A stretch of 64,000 bases of DNA from Celeribacter litoreus. Lineage in GTDB: Bacteria; Pseudomonadota; Alphaproteobacteria; Rhodobacterales; Rhodobacteraceae. Both the position numbers and the translations under genes were made by a program. The notes below the pieces were generated by a model, which worked only from the letters and a program-made list of their open reading frames with translations, ran no database searches and had not been told where the DNA came from. Location: NCBI RefSeq assembly GCF_020165855.1, contig NZ_JAIUFY010000005.1:855243-919242 (forward strand). Direction: 5' to 3'. Shown here piece after piece: positions 38,854-47,990 of the stretch. The stretch's first letter is position 1. Each line of letters starts with the position of its first letter.

Positions 38854-40932
38854 TCAGTTCTCCGTCAGGTTCAGCCCGAATGTGAGCCCGCGTTTGAGCG
38901 GCTTTAGTGGCTGATTAAGAGCGGCCTGCACAACGTCATGCGCGAATGGGGATGCTGCTTCGGCTAGGCCGCTTGGCGTCGCTGAGGCCCCGAACGCGTA
39001 GGCCCCTTTGAGCGTCGTGGGCTTCGTTTCTTCGAGGGTCTTTGGCAAGTGGACACCTTGATCATGAATCCCGTGCGCAGTCTTGTCCCAATAGAACGGT
39101 TTCGAGATGAGCTCCCACATCCCTTTCATCGCAGCCAGTGTCGCGAGCGGGTAGTAGAAATGCAGCGTGGGCACCCACGGCCAAAGCCATTTGTGTTTGT
39201 CCGACGCGGTCGCGACCAATCCGGTTGTAACTGTGATCGCCTCTGACAGGAGAAAGACGGCACCAATCGCGGTGAGGGCCTCGTTTGTGAGAACGCCCCG
39301 GAGCGGATGCGGCAACCCGAGGGGGAAGCTCCAGAACGACCACAGCAGTGGTGCGAGCAGGAATTGGGACAGAGTGCCGAGAAAGAGCACCTGAACGCCG
39401 AAAAACCGCCATGCGCCGAGATCGCGCCAGAGCGCGCGCGGGTTTCGCATGTGGACGGCGTAGGTCATTGCATAGCCCTTGAGCCAGCGGGACCGCTGTT
39501 TGACCCATGGCCAGAACCGGCAGTTGGCCTCCTCTTCGGTCACAGTCGGGATCAGGTCAGTGCGGTAGCCATGGCGGGCAAGGCGGATGCCAAGGTCCGC
39601 GTCCTCTGTCACGTTATGCGCGTCCCAGCCGCCGAGTTCCTCCAACGCCTCACGTCGGAAGAAGAGCGTCGTGCCTCCCAGTGGAACGGTGAGGCCAAGG
39701 CGGTCGTAGCCAGGCAGGATCACGCGAAACCAGCTCGCATACTCAATCGTAAAGCACCGAGAGAGCCAGTTTGTCCGTGCGTTGTAAAAGTCTAGGATGC
39801 CTTGGACGCAAGCGACTTCAGGCCCGACTTTCGCGAAATGGGCGGCGACTTTATGAATTTGGCCGGGATCCGGCGCGTCCTCTGCGTCGTAAATGCCGAT
39901 GATAGAACCGCGACAGAAATCGAGCGCGAAGTTCATGGCGCGGGGTTTGGTTTTGACGCCGCCCTTTGGCACCGTGATCTCGCGTATCCAGCGTGGTAGT
40001 TCGGTCTCGGCGATGGCGTCACGCGTGACCTGATCGTCCTCCTCGACGACCAAAAGGATGTCGAGCAATTCTCGGGGATAGATGAGGCGGGAGACGCGCT
40101 GGATCAGCCGGTTCGCAATCTCGCGCTCTTTGAACAGCGGTAGCATGATCGAGACGGTGGGCAGGCGCCGCTGTTTGCGGCCGGTCTCAAAGGTCTGATG
40201 CCGTCGCGTCGCTCCGCGAAATTGCGCGACAGCCGCAGCCAAACGAAGGCCGGACGCGAGCACCAATGTCAAGATTGCCCAGCCCGTGAACAGAGCCGCA
40301 GCACTCCGTGGCGCGGCGAGGGCGAAGGCGAGACAGACAAAGGCGAGACCAGTTATGCGGCGCGTCGCGAGACGTAAATCCATTTCGCGACAGCTCTCCG
40401 GCTCTGCGACCCGCGTTTCGGCGTTCGCGGCGAGGGTGCGGCTGCGGGTGCGAAGTAAGGCCGCGTGCATGGCCGTTTCTGGCGCAACAGCAAGACGTAC
40501 CGAACCGAAGAGGGTGGTGAGTGCTTCGCGCTGGGCGTGGAATTCTTCCGGTCGGCAGGAGGCTATCACGACCGTGCCCCCGATCTGACGCCATGGCAGC
40601 AGTCCATCCCGAAGGCATCGGTCGCTCCCGAGCCTGTCGATCAGGCGCACGTCAGGTGGCTCCGCGACAAAATCGGCGACCATTGCATCGAATTGTGCGG
40701 CGATGGCTTTGTAGAGCGTCTCTTCATCGACCATTCCATGCGCCAGTAGAATATCGCCGAACCGGGCATCTTCCCGCTGGCGGATAGCAGCGGCGCGCAA
40801 GAGATCGCTTTGACTGAGAGCGCCGGCATCGACGAGGAGCTGACCGATTGGACGTCGGGCAGGCGCACGCGCTTTTACAGATTGATCCCCACGATGGGAC
40901 ACCGGATTTCCCTCTTGTTCTGAACCGCACAT
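38854..40932 (-). CDS. Membrane glycosyltransferase (GT2) with N-terminal GspE/MshE-type domain
   Basis: A roughly 690-residue fusion. The N-terminal 150 residues (RRPIGQLLVDAGALSQSDL, RFGDILLAHGMVDEETLYKAIAAQ) look like the MshEN/GspE N-terminal domain, whose relatives bind cyclic di-GMP. Two membrane helices follow, then a processive GT2 catalytic domain with VSIMLPLFKE, YDAEDAPDP (DxD-like), TEDADLGIRL and QRSRWLKG (the QxxRW motif), and further membrane helices. The product is probably an exported polysaccharide. The start is uncertain: an ATG at 40932 is used, a GTG is 30 bp downstream and the frame is open to 41037. No capsule genes are adjacent. Confidence 0.85.
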   Translation of the reverse strand: MCGSEQEGNPVSHRGDQSVKARAPARRPIGQLLVDAGALSQSDLLRAAAIRQREDARFGDILLAHGMVDEETLYKAIAAQFDAMVADFVAEPPDVRLIDRLGSDRCLRDGLLPWRQIGGTVVIASCRPEEFHAQREALTTLFGSVRLAVAPETAMHAALLRTRSRTLAANAETRVAEPESCREMDLRLATRRITGLAFVCLAFALAAPRSAAALFTGWAILTLVLASGLRLAAAVAQFRGATRRHQTFETGRKQRRLPTVSIMLPLFKEREIANRLIQRVSRLIYPRELLDILLVVEEDDQVTRDAIAETELPRWIREITVPKGGVKTKPRAMNFALDFCRGSIIGIYDAEDAPDPGQIHKVAAHFAKVGPEVACVQGILDFYNARTNWLSRCFTIEYASWFRVILPGYDRLGLTVPLGGTTLFFRREALEELGGWDAHNVTEDADLGIRLARHGYRTDLIPTVTEEEANCRFWPWVKQRSRWLKGYAMTYAVHMRNPRALWRDLGAWRFFGVQVLFLGTLSQFLLAPLLWSFWSFPLGLPHPLRGVLTNEALTAIGAVFLLSEAITVTTGLVATASDKHKWLWPWVPTLHFYYPLATLAAMKGMWELISKPFYWDKTAHGIHDQGVHLPKTLEETKPTTLKGAYAFGASATPSGLAEAASPFAHDVVQAALNQPLKPLKRGLTFGLNLTEN

Positions 40933-41041
40933 GCTCGTCCAAGTGGAGAACACGCGTTGAACGTTTGGGGGAGGGTGCACTGAAATTGGTGAATGGCTCG
41001 TTAACCAAAGCCAAAAAGCGGGCTTGCCTGCATGCAAAAAC

Positions 41042-41069
41042 GAAAAAAGGCGGGGAAGTCCCCGCCTTT
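41042..41069 (-). terminator. Rho-independent terminator of carA
   Basis: Perfect 10-bp stem AAAGGCGGGG (41046-41055) / CCCCGCCTTT (41060-41069), loop AAGT. Read on the minus strand it ends in TTTTTT. Confidence 0.9.
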
Positions 41070-41091
41070 CGTCATTCGATTATCTCTTGGA

Positions 41092-42261
41092 TCAGGCCGA
41101 TGCTGTGGCGCGTTCGGCCATAGCGGCTGCGAAGCGTTCAAAGAGGTAGTAGCTGTCCATCGGGCCCGGGGAAGCTTCCGGGTGATACTGGACGGAGAAA
41201 ATCGGTTTGCCTTCGACCTTGATGCCACAGTTGGAGCCGTCGAACAGGGACACGTGGGTTTCGACAACACCTTCCGGCAGCGACTGGGCGTCCACGGTGA
41301 AGCCGTGGTTCATGGAGGTGATTTCCACCTTGCCCGTGTCGTGATCTTTCACTGGGTGGTTCGCCCCGTGGTGGCCGTGGTTCATCTTGATCGTCTTCGC
41401 ACCGAGGGCGAGGGCGAGCATCTGGTGACCGAGGCAGATACCGAAGACCGGCAGGTCTTTCTCAAGCACGCCTTTGATCATCGGAACGGCATATTCGCCG
41501 GTCGCAGCCGGATCGCCAGGGCCATTGGAGAGGAAAACTCCATCCGGATTGTGGGCGAGCACTTCCTCGGCGGTGGCAGACGCAGGGAGAACCGTGACGT
41601 CGCAACCCGCAGACGCGAGGCAGCGCAGGATGTTGCGTTTCGCGCCGAAGTCGACAGCGACGACTTTGAAGCCTTCGCCCTCACGTTTCGGGAAACCGTC
41701 CGGCCATGCCCAACGCATCTCGTCCCATTTGTAGGACTGGGAGCAGGTGACGTCTTTGGCGAGATCGAGGCCAACGAGACCAGAGAAGCCGCGCGCTTGT
41801 TTCACGAGTGCTTCGATGTCGAAGTTACCTTCCGGATCGTGTGCAATCGCGACGTGCGGTGCGCCTTGCTGACGAATGGCTCGAGTGAGGCGACGCGTGT
41901 CGACACCGCCCATGCCGATGCGACCGCGCTTTTCAAGCCACGGGCCGAGCTCTTCCTGAGCGCGCCAGTTGGAGGAATGGGTCGGATCCCATTTGACAAC
42001 CATACCCGCTGCAACCGGATCCGCGGTTTCGTCATCCTCGGCGTTAACGCCGGTGTTGCCGATGTGCGGGAAGGTGAACGTGACGATCTGACCTGCGTAG
42101 GACGGATCTGTCATGATTTCCTGATAACCGGTCATGGCTGTGTTAAAGCACAGCTCTGCGGTGGTGGTGCCGGTGGCTCCGAAACCCATCCCGTAGAAGA
42201 TGGTCCCGTCTGCCAAAGCCAGACAAGCGGTTGGTTTTCCGGACGTGTGACCAGATGCCAT
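41092..42261 (-). CDS. carA: CarA, carbamoyl-phosphate synthase small subunit
   Basis: Glutaminase subunit that feeds ammonia to CarB for arginine and pyrimidine synthesis. The N-terminal CPSase domain contains FNTAMTGYQEIMTDPSYAGQ (about 39-58), and the C-terminal class I amidotransferase domain has the nucleophile Cys276 in FGICLGHQM with H360 and E362 in YHPEASPGP. Length 389 residues. carB is not in the window. It is divergent from yqeY across 216 bp, a pairing common in alphaproteobacteria. Confidence 0.97.
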   Translation of the reverse strand: MASGHTSGKPTACLALADGTIFYGMGFGATGTTTAELCFNTAMTGYQEIMTDPSYAGQIVTFTFPHIGNTGVNAEDDETADPVAAGMVVKWDPTHSSNWRAQEELGPWLEKRGRIGMGGVDTRRLTRAIRQQGAPHVAIAHDPEGNFDIEALVKQARGFSGLVGLDLAKDVTCSQSYKWDEMRWAWPDGFPKREGEGFKVVAVDFGAKRNILRCLASAGCDVTVLPASATAEEVLAHNPDGVFLSNGPGDPAATGEYAVPMIKGVLEKDLPVFGICLGHQMLALALGAKTIKMNHGHHGANHPVKDHDTGKVEITSMNHGFTVDAQSLPEGVVETHVSLFDGSNCGIKVEGKPIFSVQYHPEASPGPMDSYYLFERFAAAMAERATASA

Positions 42262-42477
42262 GGCGCGACTCTCCTATATGGGCAAAATTGGCCGGAACCT
42301 AAGGAAAGGCTCCCGTGGCGTCAAGGCAGCAGAATAGCTAATTTCCCTACGTTTGCCCATGTTTTCCGCAACGCAGCGAAAACCCTCCGTTATCGCTCTC
42401 ATAGGCGGTTGAGAAAGGAGCACTCTTTCGCTATGTTTCCCTCTTGCGACATCATGAGGGATGAGGCCCGTACAGAT

Positions 42478-42930
42478 ATGCGAAACCGACTCAACGCCGC
42501 TTTGAAAACGGCGATGAAGGAGAAGGACACCGAGAAACTGGCCACGTTGCGTTTGATTAACGCCGCTATCAAGGATCGGGAAATCGCCTCCCGTGTTGAT
42601 GGTGAAGAGGTCAGTCTCACAGATGCGGAGGTTCTCGCGATCCTTGGTAAGATGGTGAAACAAAGGCAAGAAAGCGCCAAAGCCTTTGAAGAAGGCGGGC
42701 GTTTGGAACTTGCGGAAAAGGAGCGTGGCGAGATTTCCGTCATCGAAGAGTTCCTGCCGCGCCAATTGTCGGAAGAGGAAACCAAAGCCGCGATTGCCTC
42801 TGCAATCGATGCCACCGGTGCAGAGAGCATTCGGGACATGGGCAAGGTGATGGGGGCTTTGAAGGCTAAATACACCGGCCAACTCGACTTCGGATCGGTT
42901 GGTTTGATGGTGAAAGAAAAGCTCGCCTGA
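42478..42930 (+). CDS. yqeY: GatB/YqeY domain protein
   Basis: A 150-residue cytoplasmic protein made of one YqeY domain, homologous to the C-terminal tail of GatB. MRNRLNAALKTAMKEKD, LRLINAAIKDREI, KQRQESAKAFEEGGR and EEFLPRQLSEEE are family landmarks. Its role is probably in tRNA amidation or tRNA binding, but is not settled. A much longer open frame in the same phase extends upstream across carA on the opposite strand; the ATG at 42478 begins the domain. Confidence 0.93.
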   Translation: MRNRLNAALKTAMKEKDTEKLATLRLINAAIKDREIASRVDGEEVSLTDAEVLAILGKMVKQRQESAKAFEEGGRLELAEKERGEISVIEEFLPRQLSEEETKAAIASAIDATGAESIRDMGKVMGALKAKYTGQLDFGSVGLMVKEKLA

Positions 42931-42946
42931 CTCTTTTTAAGATGAG

Positions 42947-42979
42947 AAACAGCCGTCCGGAAGGGCGGCTGTTTTTTTA
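42947..42979 (+). terminator. Rho-independent terminator of yqeY
   Basis: 12-bp stem AAACAGCCGTCC (42947-42958) / GGGCGGCTGTTT (42963-42974) with one G-T pair, loop GGAA, then a T-run. It overlaps the stop codon of the convergent DUF2244 gene. Confidence 0.92.
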
Positions 42980-43531
42980 TGTCGAGGTTTCCGCGCGAGG
43001 GCGTTTGATCTCGCCCAGAACAAATGCGAGATCATCGCGCAGCTGTTGGCGCTCATCGGGGCTGAGAAAAGCGCCGAGTTCGACATTGCGGTTTTGCTCC
43101 GCACCGGCACCTGAAAGTGTGAGGTAGTTCTCGATCTGTCCGTTCTTCGGGTGAAGCGTCAGGCGGACCCAGTAGGGGTTGGCGTCCCATGTCAGGCGCT
43201 GGCCTTTGGCGGTCCAGTGACACAACTCGACACGATCCGGCCAGATCAGCATTTCCTCCCGTAGCTGGTCCCGATCCGACTTCCGCAGCGCCGTCCAGAG
43301 CGCCGCTAAAGCCGTCATCATAAAGATGAGCAAGATCCAGAATGCGATGGTGCCGATGAATGGCACGACGGGGATCATCCCGCCCGCAAACATAATCCAG
43401 ATCGTCCATGAGAACCCGCGCCCCTTCAGACTTCGGTGCGGCCAAAGCTCGAGACGAAAAAGCGGGGCTTCCGTCGTCGTGCGGGCGTTTGAAATCGGCG
43501 TGTCGTACGCGGGTGTCCAGAGATAGGGCAT
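42977..43531 (-). CDS. DUF2244 family membrane protein
   Basis: A 184-residue protein with two membrane helices (about 42-62 and 64-82) after a short N-tail, then a soluble C-terminal part with REEMLIWPDRVEL and NPYWVRLTL, characteristic of DUF2244. Function unknown. It lies about 100 bp downstream of the ctaD stop on the same strand with a terminator between; this neighbourhood recurs in Rhodobacteraceae. Confidence 0.88.
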   Translation of the reverse strand: MPYLWTPAYDTPISNARTTTEAPLFRLELWPHRSLKGRGFSWTIWIMFAGGMIPVVPFIGTIAFWILLIFMMTALAALWTALRKSDRDQLREEMLIWPDRVELCHWTAKGQRLTWDANPYWVRLTLHPKNGQIENYLTLSGAGAEQNRNVELGAFLSPDERQQLRDDLAFVLGEIKRPRAETST

Positions 43532-43576
43532 GGCTAAGGTATATGTGTTTTACAGTATTCTAGGCTGACGTAGGCC

Positions 43577-43609
43577 AAAGAAAAAGGCCCCGCCGGAGCG
43601 GAGCCTTTC
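43577..43609 (-). terminator. Rho-independent terminator of ctaD
   Basis: Stem AAGGCCCCGC / GCGGAGCCTT with one mismatch and loop CGGA. On the minus strand it is followed by TTTCTTTGG, and it lies 25 bp past the ctaD stop. Confidence 0.78.
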
Positions 43610-43633
43610 TTTATCTCTTACTGGAGCCTGCGC

Positions 43634-45325
43634 TTAGTGCGCGTGGCCTTTGTCCCAGTCTTCGCGCTTCGGAAGCGTTTCGAACGTATGCTCCGGCGGC
43701 GGGGACGGAAGCGTCCATTCCAGCGTGTCAGCATATTCGTTCCAGTAGTTGTTCTCGGTCACGCGGCGACCTTTGAGCAACGTGTAGATCACAATGCCGA
43801 TGAAGAAGACAAAGGATGCGAAGGACAGAAGTGCACCGAAGGAGGACACTTTGTTCCAAAGCGCAAATGCGTCCGGATAGTCGATGTAACGACGCGGCAT
43901 ACCCTGACGGCCAAGGAAGTGCTGCGGGAAGAAGGTCACGTTCACACCGATGAAGAACATCCAGAAGTGAAGCTTACCTGCCCATTCCGGATACTGACGG
44001 CCGGACATCTTGCCGAGGTAGAAGTAGATACCTGCGAAGATACAGAAGGCAGCACCCATGGACATGGTGTAGTGGAAGTGCGCAACGACGTAGTAGGTGT
44101 CGTGGTAAGCGCGGTCCACACCAGCCTGGGACAGAACGACGCCCGTCACACCACCGATGGTGAAGAGGATCAGGAAGCCGAATGCGAAGAGCATCGGTGT
44201 CTTGAACTCGATGGAGCCGCCCCACATGGTTGCGATCCAGGAGAAGATCTTCACACCCGTCGGAACCGCGATGACCATGGTGGCCAGCATGAAGTAGGAC
44301 TGCTGGGTCAGGGACATGCCGACCGTGTACATGTGGTGTGCCCACACGACGAAGCCGAGAACACCGATGGCGATCAGAGCCCAGACCATCGGCAGGTAGC
44401 CGAAGACCGGTTTCTTGGAGAAGGTGGCGATGATGTGGGAGATCAGACCGAAGCCCGGCAGAACCACGATGTACACTTCAGGGTGACCGAAGAACCAGAG
44501 GATGTGCTGGTACAGGATCGGGTCGCCGCCGCCAGCAGGCTGGAAGAAGGACGTGCCGAAGTTACGGTCGGTGAGAAGCATGGTGATCGCGCCTGCGAGA
44601 ACCGGCAGGGACAGAAGGATCAACCAGGAGGTCACGAAGATCGACCAGGCAAACAGCGGCACCTTGAAGAGGGTCATGCCCGGGGTGCGCATGTTGAGCA
44701 TGGTGGTGATCATGTTGATCGCGCCGAGGATCGAGGACGCACCGGAAACGTGCACGGCGAAGATCGCGAGATCCATGGAGTAACCGCCTTCAGACGTGGA
44801 AAGCGGCGGGTAGAGAACCCAGCCCACACCGGAGCCTGGCTGGTTGTTGCCGCCCGGAGCGAACAGGGAAGCGATACCCAGAGCCACACCAGCAACATAG
44901 AGCCAGTAAGACAGGTTGTTCAGGCGCGGGAATGCCATGTCCGGAGCGCCGATCTGCAGCGGCATGAAGTAGTTGCCGAAGCCGCCGAACAGCGCGGGAA
45001 TCACAACGAAGAACATCATCAGAACGCCGTGGTAGGTGATCATGACGTTCCAGAGGTGGCCGTTCGGGTGACAATCTTCGGCACCAAAGCCGGAGAGGAG
45101 GCGTGCAGCGGATTCGCCGGCCTCGTTCAGACACATGAACTGAACACCCGGTTCCATGAGCTCAAGGCGCATGTAAACGGTGAAACAAACCGAGATGAAC
45201 CCGACCACGGCAGCCGTGATCAGGTAGAGAATCCCGATATCTTTATGATTTGTCGACAGAAACCAGCGGGTAAAGAACCCTCTGTTGTCCTCGTGCTCGT
45301 GGCCGTGAATGGCTGCGTCTGCCAT
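43634..45325 (-). CDS. ctaD: CtaD, cytochrome c oxidase subunit I (aa3 type)
   Basis: Catalytic subunit of the aa3 oxidase: twelve membrane helices, heme a, heme a3 and CuB. The heme a ligand is in [10 protein letters not shown], the CuB-tyrosine segment is [17 protein letters not shown], the CuB histidine pair HH is in [10 protein letters not shown] and the heme a3/heme a ligands are in [12 protein letters not shown]. The Glu-containing K/D-channel region [20 protein letters not shown] is intact. Length 563 residues. Subunits II and III are not adjacent, so the gene is a solitary ctaD locus as in Rhodobacter and Paracoccus. Confidence 0.97.
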   Translation of the reverse strand: MADAAIHGHEHEDNRGFFTRWFLSTNHKDIGILYLITAAVVGFISVCFTVYMRLELMEPGVQFMCLNEAGESAARLLSGFGAEDCHPNGHLWNVMITYHGVLMMFFVVIPALFGGFGNYFMPLQIGAPDMAFPRLNNLSYWLYVAGVALGIASLFAPGGNNQPGSGVGWVLYPPLSTSEGGYSMDLAIFAVHVSGASSILGAINMITTMLNMRTPGMTLFKVPLFAWSIFVTSWLILLSLPVLAGAITMLLTDRNFGTSFFQPAGGGDPILYQHILWFFGHPEVYIVVLPGFGLISHIIATFSKKPVFGYLPMVWALIAIGVLGFVVWAHHMYTVGMSLTQQSYFMLATMVIAVPTGVKIFSWIATMWGGSIEFKTPMLFAFGFLILFTIGGVTGVVLSQAGVDRAYHDTYYVVAHFHYTMSMGAAFCIFAGIYFYLGKMSGRQYPEWAGKLHFWMFFIGVNVTFFPQHFLGRQGMPRRYIDYPDAFALWNKVSSFGALLSFASFVFFIGIVIYTLLKGRRVTENNYWNEYADTLEWTLPSPPPEHTFETLPKREDWDKGHAH

Positions 45326-45654
45326 GCGGTCCTCCCGAATAAGTGCGTGGTCTTAGTGCGTTTGTATCGCGATTTATGCGTGTTCCTACCGTGCCCTTTG
45401 AGCGAGCGTCAAACGGCGGAATTGGAATTTGTTTTAGGCGGTCACGAAGCGGAGAGCAACAATTTGCCGCATATTGTTACCGGAAAAATGTAGGGCTCGG
45501 CTTGAAATCCACATTTTCGTTACGGTGTCACACGCGAAACTGGTTCGGTCCTGTCGGTTAGAGGCCTCGGAAGAGCGAAGGGCCTGCACCGCAAAAGAAA
45601 AACGCCACCCCGATAGGAGTGGCGTTTCGAATTTTCGTCCTCGGATGTCCGTTC
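45326..45654. promoter_or_regulatory. ctaD upstream region, gene-free
   Basis: 329 bp without a gene, expected to hold the ctaD promoter. An inverted repeat AACAAT (45458-45463) / ATTGTT (45473-45478) with a 9-base spacer is the only symmetric element I find. No TTGAT-N4-ATCAA (FnrL-type) site is present. Confidence 0.35.
45595..45627 (-). terminator. Rho-independent terminator of the cytochrome c gene
   Basis: Stem AAACGCCACCCC / GGAGTGGCGTTT (about 45600-45611 and 45616-45627) with one mismatch, loop GATA. On the minus strand it ends in TTTTTCTTTTG. It lies 28 bp past the stop. Confidence 0.85.
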
Positions 45655-46125
45655 TTATTCGGACGCGGCCTCTTCACCTGCTTCCTCGGATTCCATCTCC
45701 TCCATCGGGGCTTCTTCCATCGGTGCCGGACCAACAGATGCGAGATAGGCGATCACGTTTGCGCCGTCCTTCATCTTGAAGGTCATTTTGGAGCGACCGG
45801 AGCCGCCGTGGGTGTCGATGAACGCAGTCGGGTCTGCGACGTATTCGGTCAGCAGCTCTTCGGTCCAGACCATGCCGGTCTCACCAACGGCCAGCATGCC
45901 GTCGCTGTATTTGAAGCCGTCTTCGTGGCCAACCGGGCGACCGACGACGCCATAGAGGTTCGGGCCCGTTTTGCCACCCTTCTGAATGACGTTGTCGCCA
46001 TCTGCGATCACGTGGCAGGATTTGCATTTGCGGAAATCTTTTTCGCCGGCTTCAGGGTCACTTGCGAAGGCGGCCGTAGAAGTTGCCATCAGGGCGGCGG
46101 CTGTGAGGGCAAAGAATTTGGTCAT
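45655..46125 (-). CDS. Class I c-type cytochrome (cytochrome c2/c552 type)
   Basis: A 156-residue periplasmic electron carrier. Signal peptide about 1-21 (cleavage near AFAS), heme site CKSCH at 34-38, the GPNLYGVVGRPVG segment typical of mitochondrial-type cytochromes c, and the methionine ligand in SKMTFKM near 122-126. The last 20 residues are a Glu/Met-rich tail (PMEEAPMEEMESEEAG), an unusual acidic extension. It lies upstream of ctaD on the same strand, 330 bp away with a terminator between, and is a plausible donor to aa3 oxidase. The ATG at 46125 begins the signal peptide. Confidence 0.92.
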   Translation of the reverse strand: MTKFFALTAAALMATSTAAFASDPEAGEKDFRKCKSCHVIADGDNVIQKGGKTGPNLYGVVGRPVGHEDGFKYSDGMLAVGETGMVWTEELLTEYVADPTAFIDTHGGSGRSKMTFKMKDGANVIAYLASVGPAPMEEAPMEEMESEEAGEEAASE

Positions 46126-46191
46126 GCGGTGGTGTCTCCCTGGAGTCATGTATCCGTCGTCACAATAGTGTAATTCTCGGGCGTTTCCAGT

Positions 46192-46213
46192 ATACCATTG
46201 TCGCAGATGGTAT
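46192..46213. promoter_or_regulatory. Inverted repeat between lipB and the cytochrome c gene
   Basis: Perfect 7-bp repeat ATACCAT (46192-46198) / ATGGTAT (46207-46213) with an 8-base spacer, 67 bp upstream of the minus-strand cytochrome start and 30 bp beyond the lipB stop. There is no T-run. It is either a lipB hairpin or an operator for the cytochrome gene. Confidence 0.4.
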
Positions 46214-46243
46214 CCTTCCTGCCTCCTGCGTCAATGCGCCGCT

Positions 46244-46894
46244 CTAGTCCCCGAAAACCTCTTCAAAGGCCCGTTTCAGAGCGACGTCCACGTCATCCAT
46301 CGTGACGGGGAGGCCGAGATCAACGAGCGATGTCACGCCGTGTTCCGTGATGCCGCAGGGGACGATGCCAGTGAAGTGGTCGAGGTCCGGTTCAACATTG
46401 ATCGAGACACCATGGAAAGACACCCATTTGCGCACGCGCAGTCCGATCGCCGCAATTTTGTCCTCGGCCTTTGCGCCGGTCACGGTCAGTGGTTTGTCGT
46501 CACGGACCACCCAAACGCCGACACGACCCTCGCGAAGCTCGCCTTTGATGTTGAACTCGGCCAGAGCGGCAATCACCCAGGCCTCCATGTCGGCAACAAA
46601 CTTACGAACGTCTTTTCCGCGCTTGTTGAGATCAAGCATCGCATAGGCGACGCGCTGCCCTGGTCCATGATAAGTGTATTGGCCGCCGCGCTTGCTCTCG
46701 TAGACAGGGAAACGGTCCGGATCGACGAGGTCTTCGATCTTGGCAGAGGTGCCCGCAGTGTAGAGCGGCGGATGTTCTACGAGCCAGACGAGTTCTTCAG
46801 CCTCGCCTTTGGCAATGGCTTCCGCACGGGCCTCCATCGTTGCCACGGCTTCATCGTAATCGGTCAGCCCCTCGGTGATTTTCCACTCGACCAT
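46244..46894 (-). CDS. lipB: LipB, octanoyl-[ACP]:protein N-octanoyltransferase
   Basis: Transfers octanoate from acyl carrier protein to lipoyl domains, the first step of lipoate synthesis. [16 protein letters not shown] (about 70-85) is the family motif, the catalytic lysine is in RKWVSFHG and the catalytic Cys180 is in IVPCGI. Length 216 residues. lipA is not in the window. Confidence 0.95.
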   Translation of the reverse strand: MVEWKITEGLTDYDEAVATMEARAEAIAKGEAEELVWLVEHPPLYTAGTSAKIEDLVDPDRFPVYESKRGGQYTYHGPGQRVAYAMLDLNKRGKDVRKFVADMEAWVIAALAEFNIKGELREGRVGVWVVRDDKPLTVTGAKAEDKIAAIGLRVRKWVSFHGVSINVEPDLDHFTGIVPCGITEHGVTSLVDLGLPVTMDDVDVALKRAFEEVFGD

Positions 46895-47153
46895 CTCGCA
46901 CCTCCGGTTTGTCGTGCCAAAGCTCTACCTCTCCCGAGGTCGCGCGAAAAGGGGCAGGGGCCTATTATTCCATGCGTCTTATGAATCGCAGCGTGCTTCA
47001 GCATTTGTGGCGCGCAATTCCACAGGACGCGCCGAAAAATCCGCTCTTTTCCCATGAAAAATGCGGTCGTGAAAAAAAATGAACTTTCTTGCTTTTTCCT
47101 CTTTTCTTCCCCGAACCGCTTCGCTAAATACCCCCTCACCAAGTCAAGACAGT

Positions 47154-47240
47154 GCGGTCGTGGCGGAATTGGTAGACGCGCAGCGTTGAGGTCGCTGTGG
47201 GGTAACTCCCGTGGAAGTTCGAGTCTTCTCGACCGCACCA
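47154..47240 (+). tRNA. tRNA-Leu (anticodon GAG)
   Basis: Acceptor GCGGTCG (47154-47160) pairs with CGACCGC (47230-47236); ACCA is encoded at 47237-47240. The anticodon arm CAGCG-TTGAGGT-CGCTG shows GAG. A long variable arm (TGGGGTAACTCCCG) marks a class II tRNA, and the T-arm carries GTTCGAG. The 259-bp region before it has no gene and is AT- and pyrimidine-rich just upstream of the tRNA. Confidence 0.95.
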
Positions 47241-47405
47241 ATCTCTCCCAAGAGAGATATGAAGAAGAAAGCCTGCGGGCTTAACGATCTGGTAATCATA
47301 GAAAATTTAGATGTTGAGCCGCTTGCGCTGAGTGTTCTTAGCATTTCGGCAGGCTGGCCGATATCACGAGCCCCTAATGCTTGGCGGTGTTCAGTCCTGC
47401 GATAG

Positions 47406-47438
47406 GATTGGCGGAACTACAGGTGAGTGCCGCCAATC
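47406..47438. other. Perfect hairpin after the cytochrome c' gene
   Basis: 9-bp stem GATTGGCGG (47406-47414) / CCGCCAATC (47430-47438) with a 15-base loop, 4 bp beyond the stop of the minus-strand cytochrome c' gene. No T-run follows. It could stabilise or end the transcript. Confidence 0.5.
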
Positions 47439-47442
47439 GCGA

Positions 47443-47877
47443 TCAGTCCCGATAATCATCATGACAGGATTTGCAGGTCGTCCCGAGATCGACGAGGGCC
47501 ATCGGGGTGTCATCTTCTGAAACGATGTTGCCGCTCCATTTTGCAGCCGCCTGAGTGAGTGCATCGGCCTTCTCCGAGAAATCATCGAAGTCCTCCCAGA
47601 TCGTGGGAAGTGCGGCGCTCTTCGGGTCACTTTCTTCGGCTTCGAAAAGGGACACAGTCTTTCCGGATTCTGTCTCAATCACAGCAATGGCAGCGTTCAG
47701 AGCATCTGCGTCGAATTCACGCTGCTTTTTCACTGTCTCGGAGAGCGTCTTCATCTGCTCGGAAATAGTTTTCATGCTGTCCATACGCGCGAGGACGGCA
47801 GGATTCTCCACGCCTCCGTGAGCGAGGGCGGCGGTTGCTGTGGCGGCGAGGCAGGCGGCCAACAAGTTCATTTTCAT
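47443..47877 (-). CDS. Cytochrome c' (class II c-type cytochrome)
   Basis: A 144-residue periplasmic protein with a signal peptide (about 1-19, ending ALA-H) and a four-helix mature part. The heme site CKSCH is at the extreme C-terminus (135-139), the hallmark of class II cytochromes. VLARMDSMKTISEQMKTL is the first helix. Cytochromes c' bind NO and CO and often protect against nitrosative stress. The ATG at 47877 begins the signal peptide; the frame is open to 47970. It is the last gene of a three-gene minus-strand group. Confidence 0.92.
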   Translation of the reverse strand: MKMNLLAACLAATATAALAHGGVENPAVLARMDSMKTISEQMKTLSETVKKQREFDADALNAAIAVIETESGKTVSLFEAEESDPKSAALPTIWEDFDDFSEKADALTQAAAKWSGNIVSEDDTPMALVDLGTTCKSCHDDYRD

Positions 47878-47990
47878 ATAGGTGTTTCCCGATTTGCGAT
47901 TGGCTGTTGTCTCAAGAGTAGGGTGTGAAAGCGCACGGGCGAGTCGAATGTCGGCGTCATGCGCACTCACGTTTCTTCAGTTCATGTGCG

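Noticed and set aside
41032-42930. 632-codon open frame on the plus strand ending with the YqeY domain
   Set aside because: Its first 480 codons are antisense to carA. Only the part from 42478 is real (yqeY).
43637-45493. 618-codon plus-strand open frame
   Set aside because: Antisense to ctaD, with a His/Glu/Asp-rich nonsense composition typical of GC-rich shadows.
45326-45654. Possible FnrL site upstream of ctaD
   Set aside because: No TTGAT-N4-ATCAA pattern is present; only an unrelated AACAAT/ATTGTT repeat was found.
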